From Deltaproteobacteria bacterium (GTDB lineage: Bacteria > Desulfobacterota > Desulfuromonadia > Desulfuromonadales > Geopsychrobacteraceae), in the NCBI GenBank assembly GCA_024279255.1, contig JAJRRT010000076.1, forward strand, positions 1-64,000: DNA of 64,000 nt, written 5' to 3'. This document shows, in pieces, positions 9,515-18,013 of this stretch; position 1 is the stretch's first letter, and the number at the start of each line of letters is the position of its first letter. A program made the translations under genes and the position numbers. The notes below the pieces were generated by a model. It worked only from the letters and a program-made list of their open reading frames with translations, made no database searches and was not told the origin of the DNA.

Positions 9515-9656
9515 ATTGATAGCTGACAGACAGAAAGCGATAACGCGTCGATATGTGAATCCGGACAGACGCAAGCCGTGTCGCGGACTTAACAGTCGCA
9601 GCTTACCAGAACTTACCGAGTCTATTTAGAGACCTTATAGCCAAGGAGCAACGAAG

Positions 9657-10985
9657 ATGAGAATGAACAACGAAAAATTGATGGAACTGCGTAACCAGCA
9701 CACCCCGCCGGGTCTGGGTGTGATTACCCCGTCGTTTATCACCGAGGCAAAGGGTGCGGTTATGGTTGACGCCGATGGCCGTGAGCTTATCGATTTTGCT
9801 GGTGGAATCGGGGTCAACAACGTTGGCCACTGTCACCCCAAGGTTGTCGCCGCGATCAAGGACCAGGCCGACAAGTACCTGCATACCTGCTTTCATGTCG
9901 CGCCCTACGAACCCTATGTTCAGTTGGCCGCCCGACTCAACGAACTGGCACCGGGAACGTCCGAAAAGATGACCATGTTTCTTAATTCCGGCGCCGAGGC
10001 GGTGGAGAACGCGGTCAAAATTGCTCGTTATGCCACCGGTCGCCAGGCGGTGATATCCTTCGAGAATGGCTTTCATGGTCGCACCAATATGGGGATGACC
10101 CTGACCAGCAAGGTCAAGCCCTACAAATTCGGTTTCGGTCCATTTGCGCCGGAAACCTACAAAATGCCCTACGCCTACTGCTACCGTTGCCCGGTCGGGT
10201 GTAAATACCCTGAGTGCAACACGGCCTGCGCCGATCTGCTTGAGGACTTCTTCATCACCCAGGTTGCCGCCGAGAATGTTGCGGCGGTGATCGTCGAGCC
10301 GATTCAGGGGGAAGGGGGCTTTGTCACCCCGCCGGTCGAGTATTTTCCCAAGCTGCAGCAGATCTGCCGCAAGCACGGTATCCTGCTGATCGTCGACGAG
10401 GTGCAGACCGGTATGGGACGAACTGGAAAGTTGTTTGCCTGCGAACACTGGGGGATCGAGCCCGACCTGATCCTCACCGCCAAGAGCCTGGCTGGCGGCC
10501 TGCCGCTGAGCGCCGTTACCGGTCGCAGTGAGCTGATGAACAAACCGCATGTTGGTGGCCTCGGCAGTACTTACGGTGGTAACCCGCTGGCGGTACGTGC
10601 GGCTCAGGCGGTTCTTGAGATCCTGATTGAGGATGGTTTGCTGGATCGCGCTGAGAAGCTGGGTGAAACCCTGCGCAGCCGTTTCGATGCGCTGCAGGCT
10701 GAGTGTGAAATCATCGGCGAGGTGCGTGGCAAGGGGCCGATGCTGGCCCTCGAACTGGTTCGTGACCGTCTGACCCGTGAGCCTGCAACAGAGGAGACTA
10801 AAAAAATAACTCAACTCTGCTACGAAAAAGGGTTGGTGGTGATCTCTTGTGGCAATTTCGGCAACGTACTGCGGGTTTTGATGCCGTTGGTCATCACAGA
10901 TGAGCAACTGGAACGTGGGCTGAGTATCCTTGAAGAGTCTTTGCGAGAGCTGAAGCTCTCCGCGACTCAGAAGCTGGCCTGTTGA
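9657..10985 (+). CDS. Class III PLP aminotransferase, 4-aminobutyrate aminotransferase-like
   Basis: The 442-residue fold-type I class III aminotransferase moves an omega-amino group (GABA or similar) to 2-oxoglutarate, giving a semialdehyde and glutamate. Visible features are LNSGAEAVENAVKIAR for phosphate binding, IVDEVQTGMGRTGK with the PLP-ring aspartate, and the Schiff-base lysine in ILTAKSLAGGLPLSAV. A five-cysteine cluster (CYRCPVGC...ECNTAC, residues about 174-193) is an unusual insertion and may bind metal. AAGGAG lies upstream of the ATG. The glutamate formed can be handled by the large GDH nearby. The exact substrate is inferred from family and context. Confidence 0.85.
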   Translation: MRMNNEKLMELRNQHTPPGLGVITPSFITEAKGAVMVDADGRELIDFAGGIGVNNVGHCHPKVVAAIKDQADKYLHTCFHVAPYEPYVQLAARLNELAPGTSEKMTMFLNSGAEAVENAVKIARYATGRQAVISFENGFHGRTNMGMTLTSKVKPYKFGFGPFAPETYKMPYAYCYRCPVGCKYPECNTACADLLEDFFITQVAAENVAAVIVEPIQGEGGFVTPPVEYFPKLQQICRKHGILLIVDEVQTGMGRTGKLFACEHWGIEPDLILTAKSLAGGLPLSAVTGRSELMNKPHVGGLGSTYGGNPLAVRAAQAVLEILIEDGLLDRAEKLGETLRSRFDALQAECEIIGEVRGKGPMLALELVRDRLTREPATEETKKITQLCYEKGLVVISCGNFGNVLRVLMPLVITDEQLERGLSILEESLRELKLSATQKLAC

Positions 10986-11013
10986 TAATAACCGAGTATA
11001 TTATACGGAGGCT

Positions 11014-11301
11014 GTGGTGAAAATAGATCCAGAGAATAAGGTTAAAATCGTGGTAACTCAGTCCGGTTGTCCATTGATGAAAAAGGGTGCAACCGTATAT
11101 CTGAACGGTGCGGTCATTGACTACCGCGAATCGGCACCAGTCTGTGTGACAGCGTTGGCAGGGATCTACCCCTGGATCATGACCGCTCGGTTTGGTATAG
11201 AATCGGCGGCGATGGGTTTTGATGGCGATTATCGGGTCAGTTGTCCAGACAAGTTGGTGGAATTTGCGATCAGTAGCTGCAACGGTGCGACTCGCTTTTA
11301 G
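11014..11301 (+). CDS. Small TIGR04076-like protein of unknown function
   Basis: The protein has about 94 residues. Two adjacent GTG codons (11014 and 11017) could start it; the second is better spaced from the GGAGG at 11007-11011. It has conserved-looking cysteines (QSGCPLMKKG, APVCVTALAGIYPW, YRVSCPDKLVEF) and resembles the TIGR04076 family, whose function I do not know. It sits 28 bp after the aminotransferase and before the CoA-transferase, so it is probably co-transcribed with the catabolic enzymes. Confidence 0.65.
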   Translation: MVKIDPENKVKIVVTQSGCPLMKKGATVYLNGAVIDYRESAPVCVTALAGIYPWIMTARFGIESAAMGFDGDYRVSCPDKLVEFAISSCNGATRF

Positions 11302-11414
11302 CCGCAGCTTTAATTGAAATCTACGCGCTGCTTGCGGCGGTGCTCGATACGAAACTGCCGGCCTTAACCACGATTTTTTCGGCCGTCGGGTCGAAAACGA
11401 AAGGGTAGCAAATT

Positions 11415-12674
11415 ATGTCGGGTCCCCTAAATCATATCCGCGTTCTGGACCTCAGCCGAGTTCTGGCTGGCCCCTGGGCCGGCCAAACCCTGGCCGACCT
11501 GGGTGCTGAAGTTATTAAGGTCGAACGCCCCGGGATAGGGGATGATACCCGTGGATGGGGCCCTCCCTTCCTGCAGGATGTCGATGGGAATCCAACCAGC
11601 GATGCCGCCTATTTTCTCTCTGCCAATCGCGGTAAAAAGTCGGTTACTATCGACTTCACCTGTCCAGCCGGCCGTGAACTGGTCTGTCGTCTTGCTGAGC
11701 AGAGCGACATCCTGCTGGAGAATTTCAAGGTTGGCGGGCTGGCCAAGTACGGTCTTGATTATGAGACGCTTAAGCAGATCAATCCAAAGTTGATTTATTG
11801 CTCAATTACCGGTTTCGGCCAGACCGGACCCAATCGACAGCGCGCCGGCTATGATTTCCTGATCCAGGGGATGGGTGGCTTGATGAGCGTCACCGGTGAA
11901 CCGGACGGTGAACCAGGTGGTGGACCGATGAAAACCGGCGTTGCAATCGTCGATATCTTTACCGGCATGTATGCCAGCACTGCGGTCCTGGCCGCCCTCA
12001 CGCATCGCGAGCGGACCGGCGAAGGACAGCATATCGATCTGGCCTTATTTGATGTCCAGGTTGCGACCCTGGCCAATCAGGCGATGAACTATCTGGTCAG
12101 CGGCAAGGCGCCGGAGCGGCTCGGCAACGCCCACCCAAATATCGTTCCCTATCAGGCTCTGGCGACCGCTGATGGGCATATCATCCTGGCAGTTGGCAAC
12201 GATGGGCAGTTCCGCAAGTTCTGTACTCTGGCGGGCTGTGCCGGACTGGCCACCGAAACACGTTTTGCGACCAACGCCGCCCGGGTGGAAAATCGTGAGG
12301 TGCTGATTCCCTTGATTGAACAGGCCTTGCGCCAGCGCAGTAGCGCGGACTGGATCTCCTCGTTGGAAGAGGCCGGTGTTCCTTGCGGCCCGATAAATAC
12401 TCTTACAGAGGTTTTCAGCGACCCCCAGATTGATGCTCGGCAGATGCGCATTGAATTGGAACACCAGCACGCCGGGAAGGTCCCCTTGGTTGGCAGTCCG
12501 ATGAAGTTTTCACAAACCACGGTAGAGTATCAACAAGCGCCACCTTTTCTTGGCGAACACAATACGGAAATACTCGGGGATCTGCTCGGCCTGTCAGAAC
12601 AGGAACGCATCAGGTTGGCTGCCGAAGGTATCATTGATTCCTGTCCTGCGTCTCCACGCTTTTGCCGGGCTTGA
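11415..12674 (+). CDS. Family III (CaiB/BaiF) CoA-transferase
   Basis: The 419-residue protein starts MSGPLNHIRVLDLSRVLAGPWAGQTLADLGAEVIKVE, the hallmark of formyl-CoA/carnitine CoA-transferases, with the YDFLIQGMGGLMSVTG region and the catalytic-aspartate neighbourhood around IVDIFTGMYAS. These enzymes move CoA between carboxylic acids. In this cluster it could activate the acid produced by the aldehyde oxidoreductase (succinate, if the substrate is GABA). It is separated from the small gene by 113 bp with a weak ribosome-binding site. The acid substrate is not determined. Confidence 0.85.
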   Translation: MSGPLNHIRVLDLSRVLAGPWAGQTLADLGAEVIKVERPGIGDDTRGWGPPFLQDVDGNPTSDAAYFLSANRGKKSVTIDFTCPAGRELVCRLAEQSDILLENFKVGGLAKYGLDYETLKQINPKLIYCSITGFGQTGPNRQRAGYDFLIQGMGGLMSVTGEPDGEPGGGPMKTGVAIVDIFTGMYASTAVLAALTHRERTGEGQHIDLALFDVQVATLANQAMNYLVSGKAPERLGNAHPNIVPYQALATADGHIILAVGNDGQFRKFCTLAGCAGLATETRFATNAARVENREVLIPLIEQALRQRSSADWISSLEEAGVPCGPINTLTEVFSDPQIDARQMRIELEHQHAGKVPLVGSPMKFSQTTVEYQQAPPFLGEHNTEILGDLLGLSEQERIRLAAEGIIDSCPASPRFCRA

Positions 12675-12910
12675 CCCTGAGAATTGAGTCGGACTGCCAA
12701 TAGAGGGACTAGCCAGGTCAAGGTCAAACTTTGTTGCTTTAGAGATTTTGAATTCCTGTACTAATCCAACGATCCGACTGCTTTGCAAATAAATGCGGAG
12801 CGATCTCCACTTTTGTGAGCTATTATGGAAATCAGTCGCATCGTTTGTTTAGATCTTGTCAAAATTCATTTATAAATAATGGTTGTTACAAATTGTTTGC
12901 AGAACCAGCA

Positions 12911-13150
12911 ATGGGTCACAAAAGCATGAAAATTCATATCAAGTTGATCGGAGTGTTCAGGTCTGGTCGTTTTAAGGAGCAGAGTCGCGATTATCCGGTT
13001 GGAACAAAGGTTCAGATTGTCGTCAAGGATCTCATGTTGCCGCAAAAACATTTGGGAATCGTGTTGATCAACGGTGTTCATGCCCGTGTCGATAGTCTTC
13101 TGCAGGATGGAGATACCCTGTCGCTGTTGCCTGTTCTGGGTGGCGGTTAG
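12911..13150 (+). CDS. MoaD/ThiS-like sulfur-carrier protein paired with AOR
   Basis: The roughly 79-residue protein has a beta-grasp pattern and ends in LPVLGGG, the exposed Gly-Gly tail that MoaD and ThiS need for thiocarboxylation. It lies directly before the aldehyde:ferredoxin oxidoreductase and probably supplies sulfur for the pterin dithiolene of its tungsten (or molybdenum) cofactor. The start is uncertain: ATG codons at 12911 and 12926 are both possible and neither has a strong ribosome-binding site. A longer upstream extension is open but looks non-coding. Confidence 0.75.
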   Translation: MGHKSMKIHIKLIGVFRSGRFKEQSRDYPVGTKVQIVVKDLMLPQKHLGIVLINGVHARVDSLLQDGDTLSLLPVLGGG

Positions 13151-13216
13151 CAGGTTCGGACAATCGAATTTTAATTTGTGCAGTTATATTAATATTTCCA
13201 ATGAGGAGTGAATCTT

Positions 13217-15055
13217 GTGAAATTTCTAACCACTGATCCTGTCGCGGTACCTTCTGCGGTTCAATACAAGCGCTGTACGATCGACCTGCAGAGTGGAGCG
13301 ACAACCCTGGAGGATGTCCCCTGTCGTAACCTGGAGGATGTTCTGGGCGGTTTCGGACGTTCTTATCAGGTTCTGGCAGAACGACAGGTCGACAATGCCT
13401 ACTGTGCTGAGAATCCGCTGATCGTCAATACTGGTCTTCTGACAGGTAGTAGCGCAATGACCGGAATGCGCACTTATTTTTCCGGCTACAGCCCGATCAA
13501 GGGGTCGAAGAAGGGTCTGCCGTCAGCGATGTGGTCAACCGGCAGCGGCAAGTTCGGCGCTAAGCTCAAATGGACCGGGCTCGATGAGTTAATCTTTGAA
13601 AACTGCTCTGAGAAACCAGTCTATGTTGTCATCCGCGAAACGGTTGAGGGGCCACAGGTAGAACTGAAGCCGGCAGACCAACTGCTCGGCCTCTCTACCC
13701 ACGACAAAATCATGGCTCTGCACGCGGAGTATGCCGATGCACACTTTGCGGTCATCGGTCAGGCCGGTGAGAACTGGCAGAACGTCTACATGGGGGCAGT
13801 GGCTCTTTCCACCGAGAACCAGCTTAAGTCTGGTGAGGATAAGTGTCGCTTCGCAGGTCGCGGCGGGATGGGGAGTCTGATGGGCTATAAGAACATTATT
13901 GCCCTGGTCGCTCAGAGTGCCGACAAGCTCAAGCCCCTGTCGCCCGAAGTGAAGAAGGTCAATATCAATGTCGTTAAGGGGGGTGGCTCGACCCGTCTGC
14001 AGCCTATCAGTCGTGGTGGAGGGGGCGGAACCTGGGCGGCCTATGATGTCATGCAGGCTTTCCATGCCGTGCCGCTGAATAATTTTCGCCCGCAGGGTAA
14101 TGATTTGCCCGAAAAGTTGTGCCGGGAGAACGTGGAGCAGGACTATGAAATCAAATCTGAGGCCTGCTACCGTTGTGGTATAACCTGCCACAACAACGTT
14201 TACGCAAAGAACGCCGATGGCAGCAGGGGAGAGTTTCTAGCAAAGTTCGACTACGAGCCGCTCAACTTGCTCGGCAGCAATCTAGGCATCCACGACGCCG
14301 GTCAAGCGGCTCGTCTGATTCAGTTGGGCGACAACTACGGCATGGATTCGATCTCTCTGGGTGTGACCATCTCTTATCTCTTGTCATACAACGAGCGTCA
14401 TCCTGAAAAGCCACTACTCAACGGCGCCAGCTTCGGCGACTATGAAAAGATCCGTGATCTGGTCATCAGGGCGGGCGAGGGTGAATTGCCAGAAATCGGC
14501 CGGGGTTCGATGCGCCTTTCACAGGCGACCGGGGAGACTAGTTATGCTTATCATGTTAAGGGGCTGGAACTACCGGCCTACCAGCCAGAGACCAATCCTG
14601 GTTACGCCTGGGCCATTGCCGGTGGTCACATGTCGATGGCAACCTACGGTCTGCTGACGCGTGAGGGGAAGGCGGATATCGACTCCTGGGTCAAGGGAAT
14701 CACGCAGGACAAGCTGCATATGGTCGGCTTCGACATGATCGGGCTGTGTAAGTTCTTCGATATCGCCAACGGCATTGGTACCCAGATGGTCGTGGATTGT
14801 CTCAAGAGTGAATTCAATCTGGAAATAGCCACTGATGATATTCGTGCCGCGGTTCGCAGAGCCTTTTTGCGTGGACTGGCACTTGAGCTGCGCCAGGGGT
14901 ACAGTAAAGAGGAATTCGCCCTGCCGGCGGAAGTTTACGAACAGCCGAATGGGCATATCCAGCTACCGCAGATAGCCACCCCGGAGTTTCTCGACGAGTT
15001 GCAGAAGCGGGTGTGGGCGGTTTTCGAGCCAGAACTGGAAGCCCTGTCTCTTTGA
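13217..15055 (+). CDS. aor: Aldehyde:ferredoxin oxidoreductase family tungstoenzyme
   Basis: The 612-residue cytoplasmic enzyme oxidises aldehydes to carboxylic acids and reduces ferredoxin, using a bis-pterin tungsten cofactor and a 4Fe-4S cluster. The cluster motif CYRCGITC begins near residue 316, and the distal cysteine is plausibly in the GLCKFFD segment near residue 510. The GTG at 13217 has GAGGAG eight bases upstream and is preferred over the GTG at 13208, which overlaps that site. It follows the MoaD-like gene and ends the catabolic run before a terminator. Next to a GABA-type aminotransferase, the natural substrate may be succinate semialdehyde, which is inference. Confidence 0.88.
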   Translation: MKFLTTDPVAVPSAVQYKRCTIDLQSGATTLEDVPCRNLEDVLGGFGRSYQVLAERQVDNAYCAENPLIVNTGLLTGSSAMTGMRTYFSGYSPIKGSKKGLPSAMWSTGSGKFGAKLKWTGLDELIFENCSEKPVYVVIRETVEGPQVELKPADQLLGLSTHDKIMALHAEYADAHFAVIGQAGENWQNVYMGAVALSTENQLKSGEDKCRFAGRGGMGSLMGYKNIIALVAQSADKLKPLSPEVKKVNINVVKGGGSTRLQPISRGGGGGTWAAYDVMQAFHAVPLNNFRPQGNDLPEKLCRENVEQDYEIKSEACYRCGITCHNNVYAKNADGSRGEFLAKFDYEPLNLLGSNLGIHDAGQAARLIQLGDNYGMDSISLGVTISYLLSYNERHPEKPLLNGASFGDYEKIRDLVIRAGEGELPEIGRGSMRLSQATGETSYAYHVKGLELPAYQPETNPGYAWAIAGGHMSMATYGLLTREGKADIDSWVKGITQDKLHMVGFDMIGLCKFFDIANGIGTQMVVDCLKSEFNLEIATDDIRAAVRRAFLRGLALELRQGYSKEEFALPAEVYEQPNGHIQLPQIATPEFLDELQKRVWAVFEPELEALSL

Positions 15056-15177
15056 TGTCGAGTTATAACTTCTATTTTATTGGGTCAGGACATGAGTCGC
15101 ACAAGTAAGGATGACATGAAGTTTGTTATTTTTTTCAGGTTCTTTGCAAAGAGCTGACTGCCCGTATACCCAAAACG

Positions 15178-15212
15178 CAAAGGGCTGCAATCGATGAGGT
15201 TGCGGCCCTTTG
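15178..15212 (+). terminator. Rho-independent terminator after the AOR gene
   Basis: Thirteen-base arms (CAAAGGGCTGCAA and TTGCGGCCCTTTG, one mismatch) enclose a 9-nt loop, followed by TCTTTTCT. It closes the rightward catabolic transcript. The rest of the gap up to 15496 shows no gene. Confidence 0.75.
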
Positions 15213-15496
15213 TCTTTTCTGATCACCGTTTCGGGACATGCGTTGAAAATCCTATTTCAATAATCGCAGAAGTGCATATGTGGCAGGGAATGGTTAAATA
15301 CCACAGCGACTGAGTTGACTGCTTTGATGAACCGGGGGTGGTTTGCCTTGCTTTTGACATAACAATGGATATAAAGAAGTGAAGTTGTCAGATAGGTCAG
15401 GCAGGTTGATCCAGCGTAAATGGAACTCTGAGGCGGTTCGATAACTGGGCAGAGACAAGTCCATTCCGCTTGCCTCTACCCAGAAACATTTAGTGT

Positions 15497-16303
15497 TTAT
15501 GCCACGTTACCAGAAACAATATGCAGGTCGCGTTGTGGGAAGGGAATTGAAATGCCCTCGTCATCAAAGCGTAATTTGATGGTCTCTTGTAAATCGAATA
15601 GCACCGGCCAATAATCAGCTGTTGCTACCCAGGGGCGCACGGCAAAATTGACACTGCTTTCACCCAGTTCCAGTAATCCGATTGTAGGTTCAGGGTCTTT
15701 TAGAACACGAGTCTCATTTTGGAGTATTTCCTGTAGGACTGTGCGAACTTTTTTTAGATCATCGCCGTATCCAACCCCGATAACTAAATCGATTCGTCTG
15801 GTCTCTTTAGCAGAATAGTTGGTGATGGTTCCACCGGTAATTTGACCATTGGGGACAATGATTTCTTTATTGTCTCCAGAGCGGATCTTGGTACTGAAGA
15901 TTTGGATTTCTTCAACGATACCAGCTACGCTACCAGCCTCTATGAAGTCCCCAGCCTTAAAAGGTCGGAAGAGGATCAGAATAACTCCAGAGGCGAAGTT
16001 TGATAATGAGTCTTGCAGGGAAAGACCTATTGCCAGACCTGCGGCAGCGAGTAAAGCGGCAAATGATGTTGTCTCTACACCTAATTTACCGAGGGCCGCG
16101 ATGAAGACAAATGCCATCATTGCAACATAGGCAACATTGGTTGCGAAGCTGACCAGAGTATCGTCGATTGCTGCGCGTTTCATCGATTTGCGAATAATTC
16201 CGGTCAGCATTTTGGCGATAAGACGACCGATGACAAGAACGAGAATTGCCCAAAATAGTGGTAACGCATATTGCTGCACAAGAGCGAAAATGTTTTCCTG
16301 CAT
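15497..16303 (-). CDS. Small-conductance mechanosensitive channel (MscS family)
   Basis: The 268-residue protein has three hydrophobic N-terminal helices; the third, glycine/alanine-rich pore helix reads TTSFAALLAAAGLAIGLSLQDSLSNFASGV. The beta domain follows (FKAGDFIEAGSVAGIVEEI, IVPNGQITGGTITNYS). It should open under hypo-osmotic membrane tension and release solutes. The length equals that of the minimal E. coli MscS-like core. It is a stand-alone gene. Confidence 0.9.
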   Translation of the reverse strand: MQENIFALVQQYALPLFWAILVLVIGRLIAKMLTGIIRKSMKRAAIDDTLVSFATNVAYVAMMAFVFIAALGKLGVETTSFAALLAAAGLAIGLSLQDSLSNFASGVILILFRPFKAGDFIEAGSVAGIVEEIQIFSTKIRSGDNKEIIVPNGQITGGTITNYSAKETRRIDLVIGVGYGDDLKKVRTVLQEILQNETRVLKDPEPTIGLLELGESSVNFAVRPWVATADYWPVLFDLQETIKLRFDDEGISIPFPQRDLHIVSGNVA

Positions 16304-16362
16304 GATGGATAATCCTTTTGAAGTATGTTCCGGAGACCATTACTTTTTCGATAGTAAACCAT

Positions 16363-16399
16363 AAAAAAAAGTCCTCGCTAGTGTTGCGAGGACTTTTTT
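16363..16399 (-). terminator. Terminator downstream of threonine synthase
   Basis: AAAAAGTCCTCGC and GCGAGGACTTTTT form a 13-bp perfect stem with A- and T-tracts on both sides, so it can work in both directions. It follows the thrC stop at 16424. Confidence 0.85.
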
Positions 16400-16423
16400 A
16401 ATTAAGACCGTAAATAATCATCG

Positions 16424-17815
16424 TTATGTGAGGGCGTGTCTATCCAGGTACTGCTTTACCGCTTCGATATCCGCTGGCATTGTCTCAAGCTTTCTCTTCA
16501 AGCGATCAATACCTTCAAATGCAGGAGGAAGGGTTGGATTGTCACCAGTTGCTTGCTTAACAGCAGCACCGAATTTAGCTGGATGTGCTGTTGCTAAACA
16601 GATCAGGGGACAGCTTCCACTTCGCATTTGCTTTCCGGCCGCGACCCCAATTGCAGTGTGTGGATCGAGGATGTATCCCGTTTCAGCGGAGAATGTGCCA
16701 ATTGTTTTGAGTGTTTCATCATCATCTATAGTGGCTGCGGAAAAAATTTGTTGCGTTTGAGTGAGTTCGTCAGTTGAAACCGGAAGTATCCCGTCTGTTT
16801 GAAAGGTCTTCATTGCTGCGGTGATACGCGCAGAATCCTCACCATATAGGTAGAAAAGATAGCGCTCAAAGTTGCTCGCGACCTGAATATCCATTGAGGG
16901 TGACAGGCTGTGGTGTACCTCGGCAGCAGAATAATCACCTTTGGTAACAAAACGACTGAGAATGTTGTTGCTGTTGGTCGCAAGTATCAGTTTTTTGATG
17001 GGGAGGCCCATTTGCTTGGCGATAAAGCCAGCAAAGATGTCGCCGAAGTTACCGGTCGGGACTGAGAATTCTACTTCTTTTGCACCGGTCAATTTCTGAA
17101 TCTGAAGGTACGCATAGAAATAGTAGACAACCTGTGCCAGGACACGTGCCCAGTTTATTGAATTAACGGCACCTAAAGCGTGCTTTTGTTTGTAATCGAG
17201 ATCACCGAAGATCTCCTTGACGATTGCCTGCGCGTCATCGAAGGTGCCTTCAATAGCAATGTTGAAAACATTGTCATCTGTAACCGTTGTCATCTGCATC
17301 TCTTGAATCGGGGAGACCTTTCCTTTGGGATGCAGGATGAAAATATTGATTCCCTGCTTGCCACGTACTCCGTAGATTGCGGCGCTGCCGGTATCACCAC
17401 TGGTTGCGCCGATGATGTTCATATGGGTATCAGATTTGGCGAGCAGGTATTCGAAGAGGTTGCCGAGAAGTTGCAGGGCGACATCTTTGAAGGCCAGGGT
17501 AGGGCCATGGAAGAGCTCGAGGATGTAAACGTCACCCTTCGCGATTACGGGAGTGACGTCCGGATGCTCGAACGTTGAGTAGGAACGCTCGACCAGTTCT
17601 TTCAACTCGGCATGTGGGATGTCATCGATATAGCGTGACAGAATATTCAAAGCGAGTTGCGGATAGGGGAGGTCTGCAATTTGCTTTAACTCGTCAGCCG
17701 AAAGAGTGGGGATAGATTCTGGTAACAGAAGGCCACCATCATCAGCAAGTCCCATCATGACAGCTTCAGAAAAGGGAATACCTCTGACTTGACCACGAGT
17801 TGAACGGTACTTCAT
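16424..17815 (-). CDS. thrC: Threonine synthase
   Basis: The 463-residue PLP enzyme converts O-phosphohomoserine to threonine. The start MKYRSTRGQVRGIPFSEAVMMGLADDGGL is the standard ThrC opening. The PLP lysine is in ELFHGPTLAFKDVALQ (about residue 112), and the phosphate-binding loop is in ATSGDTGSAAI. An ATG 60 bases upstream is in frame, but the one at 17815 has AAGGAG five bases before it and matches family starts. Not linked to other threonine genes here. Confidence 0.93.
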   Translation of the reverse strand: MKYRSTRGQVRGIPFSEAVMMGLADDGGLLLPESIPTLSADELKQIADLPYPQLALNILSRYIDDIPHAELKELVERSYSTFEHPDVTPVIAKGDVYILELFHGPTLAFKDVALQLLGNLFEYLLAKSDTHMNIIGATSGDTGSAAIYGVRGKQGINIFILHPKGKVSPIQEMQMTTVTDDNVFNIAIEGTFDDAQAIVKEIFGDLDYKQKHALGAVNSINWARVLAQVVYYFYAYLQIQKLTGAKEVEFSVPTGNFGDIFAGFIAKQMGLPIKKLILATNSNNILSRFVTKGDYSAAEVHHSLSPSMDIQVASNFERYLFYLYGEDSARITAAMKTFQTDGILPVSTDELTQTQQIFSAATIDDDETLKTIGTFSAETGYILDPHTAIGVAAGKQMRSGSCPLICLATAHPAKFGAAVKQATGDNPTLPPAFEGIDRLKRKLETMPADIEAVKQYLDRHALT

Positions 17816-17952
17816 GAAGACTCCTTGAAAGGCATAAATCATAAACCGAGAGGAGGAGGCGAAACTTTTCTGCATCGAACGTCTCGTTTTTGGGTTCAGA
17901 ATTAAGCTGTCAATTCTAGCAAGAAAACGGAGTTAAAGAAAAGAAGAAACAA

Positions 17953-17989
17953 AAAAGGAGGGAGCTGCGATTACAGCTCCCTCCTTTTT
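17953..17989 (-). terminator. Terminator downstream of malic enzyme
   Basis: A perfect 16-bp stem (AAAAAGGAGGGAGCTG with its complement) and a 5-nt loop are flanked by A- and T-tracts. It follows the malic enzyme stop at 18014 on the reverse strand. Confidence 0.85.
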
Positions 17990-18013
17990 AGCAGTTTGTG
18001 CTGAATCGACTTG

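Noticed and set aside
9603-10907. 434-codon open frame on the reverse strand
   Set aside because: Exact antisense shadow of the aminotransferase gene, with low-complexity composition and no ribosome-binding site.
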